Source: Thermoleophilia bacterium UBA6103 (GTDB taxonomy: Bacteria; Actinomycetota; Thermoleophilia; UBA2241). Taken from it: 64,000 nucleotides of DNA. The stretch covers positions 1 through 64,000 of the forward strand of contig DIWP01000041.1 in NCBI GenBank assembly GCA_002423545.1. The letters are read 5' to 3'. The position numbers were made by a program, and so were the translations under genes. Below are positions 60,601 to 64,000 of the stretch, piece by piece (the first letter of the stretch is position 1; every line of letters starts with the position of its first letter). The notes beneath the pieces are model-generated. The model searched no databases. It saw only the letters and a list, made by a program, of their open reading frames with translations, and was not told where the DNA came from.

Positions 60601-61401
60601 GACCGAGGTGAGCGCGACCTCGATCACGGGCTTGTCGCCCGGCGTGGTGATGATCGGAGACGTTCCGCCCGCGTCCTTGCGCCACATGGCCCCTGAGGAC
60701 CTGTTCAGGTCCAGGCCGGTGATCAGCCGGATCTGTCCGCGGCTGTTCCAGCTCTTGCTGCTCTTCCAGTCCCTGACGGCCCAGGCGGTGGCGAAGGCCC
60801 CCTGGAACTGCGTGGCGGAGGCGATGGGCCGCCGCCAGAGGGCGGAGTTCCAGGCCATCTCGTTCGTGCTGCATCCGCTGGGCAACTGGACACAGTGCAG
60901 CGTCTGCAGGTTCTCGCTGAGCTGCCGATAGTACAGGCGGCCGCTGTTGTCGTCCTTCATGGCAGTGAAGACGTACACGTCCTGCTTGGGCACGCCTGCG
61001 TCGCAGATGCAGAGGGGAAGCTCGCTCTTGTCCTTGCTGACGACGATGGGAGAGCCGTTCCGTTGCGGCCTGTCGGGCGCCATCCTGTAGGGCATGGCCG
61101 CCAGGTGCCAGGGATCGCTGCGCGATGCGTCCAAGACCATCCAGTACTTCGAGTTGTAGTGACCGACGCCGAGCGCGTTGCAGAAGTCGTCCGACTCGTC
61201 GTGCCACGGGATGCCGCCCTGCAGGTCCCAGTAGTTGACCTTGGTCTTCCAGTCGTGGTGGTTGCCGTCGGCGCGCGGCACGGCAGTGCCCGCGGCGGCG
61301 GCCGTGCGGACGGTCGTCATGGCGGCGACTCCGGCCACCGCGATGGCTGCAGACAGCAGCGCGGCGACCACGACTATCGTCAGTCTACGGGTGGTCTGCA
61401 T
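57652..61401 (-). CDS. Large secreted protein with aerolysin/ETX-like segment
   Basis: About 1249 residues. A signal peptide (LTIVVVAALLSAAIAVAGVAAM) comes first. The first 400 residues look like a lectin or propeller-like domain rich in Trp, Asp and paired Cys. Around residues 490-570 the Thr/Ser/Glu-alternating strands (SQERSKETKTTEQIGGSF, GCGVTSTGSLGYDYQSGKS, ETTTKEYGWEF) resemble the beta-hairpin region of aerolysin and ETX/MTX2 pore-forming proteins. An EGYRFVRWRSAG bacterial beta-repeat unit and a C-terminal Ig-like region follow. The ATG at 61401 has GAGGGAG upstream. The toxin-like reading is inference; the first domain is not recognised. Confidence 0.7.
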   Translation of the reverse strand: MQTTRRLTIVVVAALLSAAIAVAGVAAMTTVRTAAAAGTAVPRADGNHHDWKTKVNYWDLQGGIPWHDESDDFCNALGVGHYNSKYWMVLDASRSDPWHLAAMPYRMAPDRPQRNGSPIVVSKDKSELPLCICDAGVPKQDVYVFTAMKDDNSGRLYYRQLSENLQTLHCVQLPSGCSTNEMAWNSALWRRPIASATQFQGAFATAWAVRDWKSSKSWNSRGQIRLITGLDLNRSSGAMWRKDAGGTSPIITTPGDKPVIEVALTSVTHGDREYLALACTYGDPQGRDPWPTDVYDINKNCGAFVRLYSYENGALNLVKDIAVPVDREPAWYLPAADGRDPASLYGDRGIAVLQGSVEGSGNGGDLLQIFTQNAARVDGAFDDQFVARYEYSLDSDRFVDMDYMFQTGRSAHKSIFEVNFLAFKSFELTKKKAYGDFDEYRQHLNVISTSYGDGGVYRGWLCDFPSDYLVPIEKETVNGGPVNYPVPVDSNTGATEGTLVGVVFGPPPFPLNGNAYKDATSKISFSQERSKETKTTEQIGGSFSVTGGVEIFGCGVTSTGSLGYDYQSGKSETTTKEYGWEFQHNAADLAQTGWMIGYYPSYLIQAFKRFDSGRKEVPGSHIYLTLPSGDAAKEIIKPIAFDMANPDRSPTSKGVAAHAKPSDFANQLWKKDPLEEAGRHGELIDQNSLSSTYGQLGWCSIGKKKTASSSHAVNFKINAKIKGPKPHQVEFEVHGGASKEETTSDTQNTRCDLSIATRPQQSGKGGAGQTGPRGASDTIVGDMSEIVYWMKAKDSAAYWIPDWARSGANDQTPWCVDYFVRDWTPKDSGGAGGASDQCAVGVVAWPAAGGDVAIAPLPGDVGQRDPVAVPIGGTARATAVPEEGYRFVRWRSAGKHLAIGSPRQTTTDIAVRDAGGATAVAAFAYITPTRLTVTRRGGDTCDIVMKGAPLPFALCTPAVGRADAASPKRLGLSIGGSPVVIPPSDDEQMLSPYQRPSLTAGGVFLDLGDTASASEGRRVLALASPWGAGSSVRVAVDPAAGTWGLTARGMKGAAQFLRQCAAGEVTVALTDENGEILGVGTQTVSTRAKLVSARLPNRLGGGLLPTAAGRTVKPAVNMNRATLVVKTPKNSGKTTLILSGVKLDKRLFNRRGIVIGLAGDRLIRVGRFKLRDGSWVWKGRSLQLYDVQCRYRNGRLTLGLSGPFLRADLDKLIAETVTLTVINGRRRASGAMLTTVKSLTRVTPIAPTP

Positions 61402-61608
61402 CGGGTCTCCCTCTTCGCGGCTCTTCAGTCTGGTTCGTGCAGCGCCCGAGCATCGCGCTCGCCAGGCGCCCGAATCGTCCGATGCCGATCGGCGAACCTG
61501 TGGTGTGTATCGGATGAAGAGCTTCGCAACTTGATGCGCCCAGCACGCGCTGTGGAGAGGCCGTCGCCGTCGCCGGATCGTCCTGCCGGGCGTCGGCAGA
61601 CCGGCTGC

Positions 61609-61637
61609 TTGACGTTGCGCCGGGCAGCGCCTAGCAT
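61609..61637 (+). promoter_or_regulatory. Sigma70-like promoter of the riboswitch transcript
   Basis: TTGACG (61609-61614) and TAGCAT (61632-61637) are 17 bases apart. A start near 61644 would place the whole aptamer at the very 5' end of the transcript. Confidence 0.6.
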
Positions 61638-61806
61638 GCCGCCTGCCGAGGATGCCCGTGAGGGCTCTGAAGGGAAGACGGTGCGATTCCGTCGCGGACC
61701 CGCCGCTGTGACCGGGGACGAACGTCGCGAGAAGCCACTGTCCGCAAGGACGGGAAGGCGCGGCAAGTAGGACGATCCGGAAGCCAGAAGACCTGTCCCG
61801 GTGCGT
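61638..61806 (+). ncRNA. Cobalamin riboswitch
   Basis: The conserved blocks occur in order: GAAGGGAA, then GGTGCGATTCCGTCGCGG, then CCCGCCGCTGTGACCGG. GCCACTG...GGGAAGGCG follows, and finally the B12 box GAAGCCAGAAGACCTG. Adenosylcobalamin or a related cobamide binds this RNA and usually represses the genes behind it. The outer boundaries are approximate. The genes downstream are the interrupted dehydrogenase and the TrpD-family gene. Confidence 0.93.
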
Positions 61807-61870
61807 TGCTTCCACGTCCCTCGTGGTGAAGGGGACGGGGCGGCGCATACCTGGATCCGAAAACGGGGGT

Positions 61871-61906
61871 CCCGGGTCTCACCACGTGGTGAGACCCGGG
61901 CCTTGT
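61871..61906 (+). terminator. Intrinsic terminator of the riboswitch expression platform
   Basis: 61871-61900 is a perfect palindrome with 15-base arms (CCCGGGTCTCACCAC and complement), followed by CCTTGTTGTT. It lies 65 bp after the B12 box and 30 bp before the coding start, fitting ligand-induced premature termination. Confidence 0.75.
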
Positions 61907-61930
61907 TGTTGGTCGGACCGGGAGGCGTTG

Positions 61931-63001
61931 GTGGAAGCAGTGCTCGTCCGCGAGATCGGCGGCTTCGAGCTGGTCGACATGCCTGCGCCGCGGCCGGGGC
62001 CGGGCGAGGCGCTGATCGAGGTCTCGGTGACGGGTCTCTGCCGGACCGACCTCAAGCTCATCGAGGTGGGGCATCGCGATCTCGCGCTGCCGCGGGTGCC
62101 GGGTGAAGAGGTCGTCGGGGTCGTCCGGGAGGTCTGCCCGGGCACCGAGGACGAGGACCGGGCTTTCGGAGCCGGTGCGGACCCGGCTTCGTTCGAGGTC
62201 GGCGAGCGGGTCTACGTCTATCCGGGCATCTCGTGCGGCGGCTGCCGGCCGTGCCTGCGCGGGGCCGGCAACCTCTGCCGCGACATGCGCATCATGGGCT
62301 TCCATCGCGACGGCGGCTTCGCCGAGCATGTGGTGGCGCCGCTGCGGAGCCTCGTCCGCGTGCCGCGGGGCCTGGCCGACGAGGCGGCCGTCTTCGCCGA
62401 GCCGTTCTCCTGCTGCCTGAACGCGCTCGAGCTGGGGCGCCTGAGTGACGGCGACGTTCTGGGCGTCTGGGGCGCCGGGCCGGCCGGCACGCTGCTCACG
62501 CGGGCGGCCGTGCTGCGCGGCGCCGAGGTGATCGTCACCGAGCCCGACGAACGTCGCCGGGAGAGGGTGGAGGCCTGAGCTGCCGGTCCGGCGCGGCCGG
62601 TCCGTGCTACGGCCGTGCCGCTGGCGGACGGCGGCCTCGACGCGGCCATCGTCGCGGTCGGCTCGCCGCAGGCCTACGAAGAGGCGCTGGCGGCGCTGGG
62701 CCCGCGTGGACGGCTGGTCGTCTTCTCTGGTCTGTCGCCGTCCGCCGACCAGGTCGCCGCGCCCAGCCTCAACCGTCTGCACTACTACGAGCAGACCGTT
62801 GTGGGCGCCTACGGCTGTGCCTTCCGGCACGGCGTTGAAGCCCTCGATCTGCTGGCGAGCGGTACCCTGCCGGTGGCCGACCTCATCTCGCACCGCCTGC
62901 CGCTGGGCGATCTGCGTCGCGGCCTCGACATCGTGGCGCAGCGCTCGGGCATGAAGGTGCATCTCTACCCCCTCGGGCAAGCAGCTGCGGTCGCATCGTG
63001 A
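61931..63001 (+). pseudogene. Zinc-dependent dehydrogenase interrupted by one in-frame TGA
   Basis: The protein is about 355 residues if the TGA at 62576-62578 is read through, close to the normal length for zinc-type medium-chain dehydrogenases. Before the stop: TGLCRTDLKLIEVG (catalytic Cys), PGEEVVG instead of the usual GHE, structural zinc CGGCRPCLRGAGNLC and Rossmann GVWGAGPAGTLLTRA, then TEPDERRRERVEA. After it, in the same frame, GGLDAAIVAVGSPQAYEEAL and PRGRLVVFSGL continue the nucleotide-binding domain to 63001. No good internal start is seen after the TGA. The TGA replaces a position usually Gly or similar. Nonsense mutation, sequencing error and recoding are all possible. Confidence 0.8.
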
Positions 63002-63073
63002 ACCGGCAACGAGGGTGTGAGCGGGCGAGCGAAGCGGGACCCGAATGAATGAAGCGGGCAGCGGCGCACAGCC

Positions 63074-63119
63074 GATGCGAGCCGGAACGAACAGTGGATG
63101 CGAGCCGGAACGCACAGTG
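63074..63119. repeat. 23-bp tandem direct repeat before the TrpD-family gene
   Basis: Copies at 63074-63096 and 63097-63119 (starting GATGCGAGCCGGAACG) differ at one base. They lie between the interrupted dehydrogenase and the ribosome binding site of the next gene. Confidence 0.8.
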
Positions 63120-63137
63120 GAAGCCGAAGGAGCGAAG

Positions 63138-64000
63138 ATGACCTGCGAGGAGACCGCGATGCGGCGCTTCGGCGCCGAGATCCAGCGCCTGATCGGCAGG
63201 GGCGACCTGAGCCGGCAGCGCACCTACGAGCTGTTCTGCGAGGTGCTGCGTGGCGAGCAGCCCGACCTGCAGCAGGGCGCCTTCCTGGCGGCGCTGGTCG
63301 CCAAGGGCGAGACGCCGCAGGAGATCGCCGGCGCCTGGCAGGCGATCGTGGAGGTCGACACGGTGAGCGCCGCGGTCGACCTCAGCGTCCCTCTGGTGGA
63401 GAACTCGGGCACCGGCATGGACGAGCTCAAGACGTTCAACGTCAGCTCGGCGGCCGCCCTGATCGCCGCCGCTCAGGGCGTGCGCATCGCCCGTCACGGC
63501 GCCCGGGCGCTGACCTCCCGGTGCGGCGCCGTCGACATCCTCGAGGCGGTCGGCGTCGATGTGGAGTGCGACGCCGCCGCCGTCAAGCGCAGCATCGAAC
63601 AGACCGGCATCGGCATCTTCAACGGCATGAGTCCGGCGGTGCATCCCGGCGGACTCGGTCGCATCCTCAGCCAGATCCGCTTTGGCTCCACGCTGAACAT
63701 CGCCGCCTCGCTGGCCAATCCGGCGCGGCCCACGCACGGGGTGCGCGGCGTCTACGCCGACCGCCTCGTGGGACCTGTCGGCGAGGTGATGGCGGAGATC
63801 GGCTACCAGAGGGCGCTGGTGGTCCACGGCTTCGATGCCGAGCAGCAGCGCGGCATGGACGAGCTCTCGGTGCTGGGGCCGTCGCGGGTCGTCGAGATCG
63901 GAGCCGGTGGCCGGCGAGACGTCTACACGGTCGAGCCCGAGGACGTGGGACTGCGCCGCTTGCGGCACGAGGACATCGCGCCGCTGGATGACCTGCATGA
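63138..64000 (+). CDS. TrpD-family phosphoribosyltransferase (partial, runs off the right edge)
   Basis: 287 codons are visible without a stop. The ATG has GAAGGAG six bases upstream. The all-alpha N-terminus (IQRLIGRGDLSRQRTYELFCEVL) leads to NSGTGMDELKTFNVSSAAALIAAA, corresponding to the PRPP loop GTGGD...FNIST of anthranilate phosphoribosyltransferase. It continues with RHGARALTSRCGAVDILEAVG and NLLGPLxNP-like NIAASLANPARPTHGVRGVY, then RALVVHGFDAEQQRGMDELS. GTGMD and RHGAR deviate from the anthranilate-specific motifs GTGGD and KHGNR. Control by a cobalamin riboswitch makes tryptophan synthesis unlikely; a cobamide lower-base or other ribotide function is inferred. Confidence 0.82.
   Translation, partial: MTCEETAMRRFGAEIQRLIGRGDLSRQRTYELFCEVLRGEQPDLQQGAFLAALVAKGETPQEIAGAWQAIVEVDTVSAAVDLSVPLVENSGTGMDELKTFNVSSAAALIAAAQGVRIARHGARALTSRCGAVDILEAVGVDVECDAAAVKRSIEQTGIGIFNGMSPAVHPGGLGRILSQIRFGSTLNIAASLANPARPTHGVRGVYADRLVGPVGEVMAEIGYQRALVVHGFDAEQQRGMDELSVLGPSRVVEIGAGGRRDVYTVEPEDVGLRRLRHEDIAPLDDLH

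Larger units (their letters stand above)
61402..61930. other. Regulatory intergenic region (promoter, cobalamin riboswitch, terminator)
   Basis: The first 200 bp are the 5' flank of the minus-strand secreted protein gene, without other genes. The rest holds the promoter, riboswitch and terminator annotated separately. No protein-coding segment is supported. Confidence 0.7.

Noticed and set aside
62576..62640. SECIS element after the in-frame TGA
   Set aside because: Several GC-rich hairpins can be drawn, but none clearly has the expected apical loop at the expected distance.
61631..63223. 530-codon minus-strand frame over the riboswitch and dehydrogenase
   Set aside because: It runs through a conserved riboswitch and is antisense to conserved enzyme domains.
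1..64000. tRNA, rRNA or CRISPR elements
   Set aside because: I scanned gaps for T-loop words (GGTTCGA and complements) and for regularly spaced repeats and found none; a covariance-model search would be decisive.

Overview
The window is about 70% G+C, densely packed and has strongly GC-biased third codon positions. Many genes start with GTG and have AGGAG-type ribosome binding sites. Gene content points to an anaerobic or facultatively anaerobic high-GC Gram-positive, most likely a lineage of Actinomycetota. It includes a nickel CO dehydrogenase with its own ferredoxin, a 2-oxoacid:ferredoxin oxidoreductase, two radical SAM proteins, a cobalamin riboswitch and the archaeal-type cobinamide hydrolase CbiZ. 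The taxonomic placement is inference; there is no rRNA and I found no tRNA gene or CRISPR array.

Left part (1-31.3 kb): a CapA-like protein diverges from a lipid kinase, a peptidase-like lipoprotein, an ABC transporter pair and an unusual long zinc alcohol dehydrogenase. A sugar-transferase/radical SAM fusion, a GT87-like membrane transferase and a GT2 enzyme follow as one cluster. Next come a zinc-ribbon mini-protein with a degenerate ferrochelatase-like protein, an AcoX-type NAD kinase homologue, a radical SAM protein coupled to a release-factor-like GGQ protein, a HEAT-repeat protein, a serpin, a DUF296 protein and the 2-oxoacid oxidoreductase pair. A cell-surface block holds two SGNH-hydrolase-like proteins flanking a tandem pair of DUF4091 proteins, then an L,D-transpeptidase.

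Middle (31.3-46 kb): an RHH/RelE toxin-antitoxin pair runs convergently into a MoxR-DUF58-transglutaminase operon. An unrecognised 449-residue protein, the ferredoxin-CooS operon, a YCF48/BNR-repeat secreted protein, RecQ and a Crp/Fnr regulator follow. A TTGAC-N4-GTCAA palindrome upstream of ferredoxin-CooS fits the ExxSR recognition helix of that regulator, so a local CO/redox control circuit is a testable idea.

Right part (46-64 kb): almost everything up to 61.4 kb is on the minus strand. There is an antitoxin/PIN pair, a solitary beta-class DNA methyltransferase, a GNAT/macrodomain/unknown operon, a TetR-ABC-CbiZ-methyltransferase-flavodoxin operon, a glyoxalase-fold protein, a mazF remnant beside a DUF4143 ATPase, and a 1249-residue secreted protein with an aerolysin-like segment. 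The last 2.4 kb carries a cobalamin riboswitch with an intrinsic terminator. It is followed by a zinc dehydrogenase interrupted by one in-frame TGA and a TrpD-family phosphoribosyltransferase that runs off the window. This riboswitch unit is the most intriguing unexplained element here.
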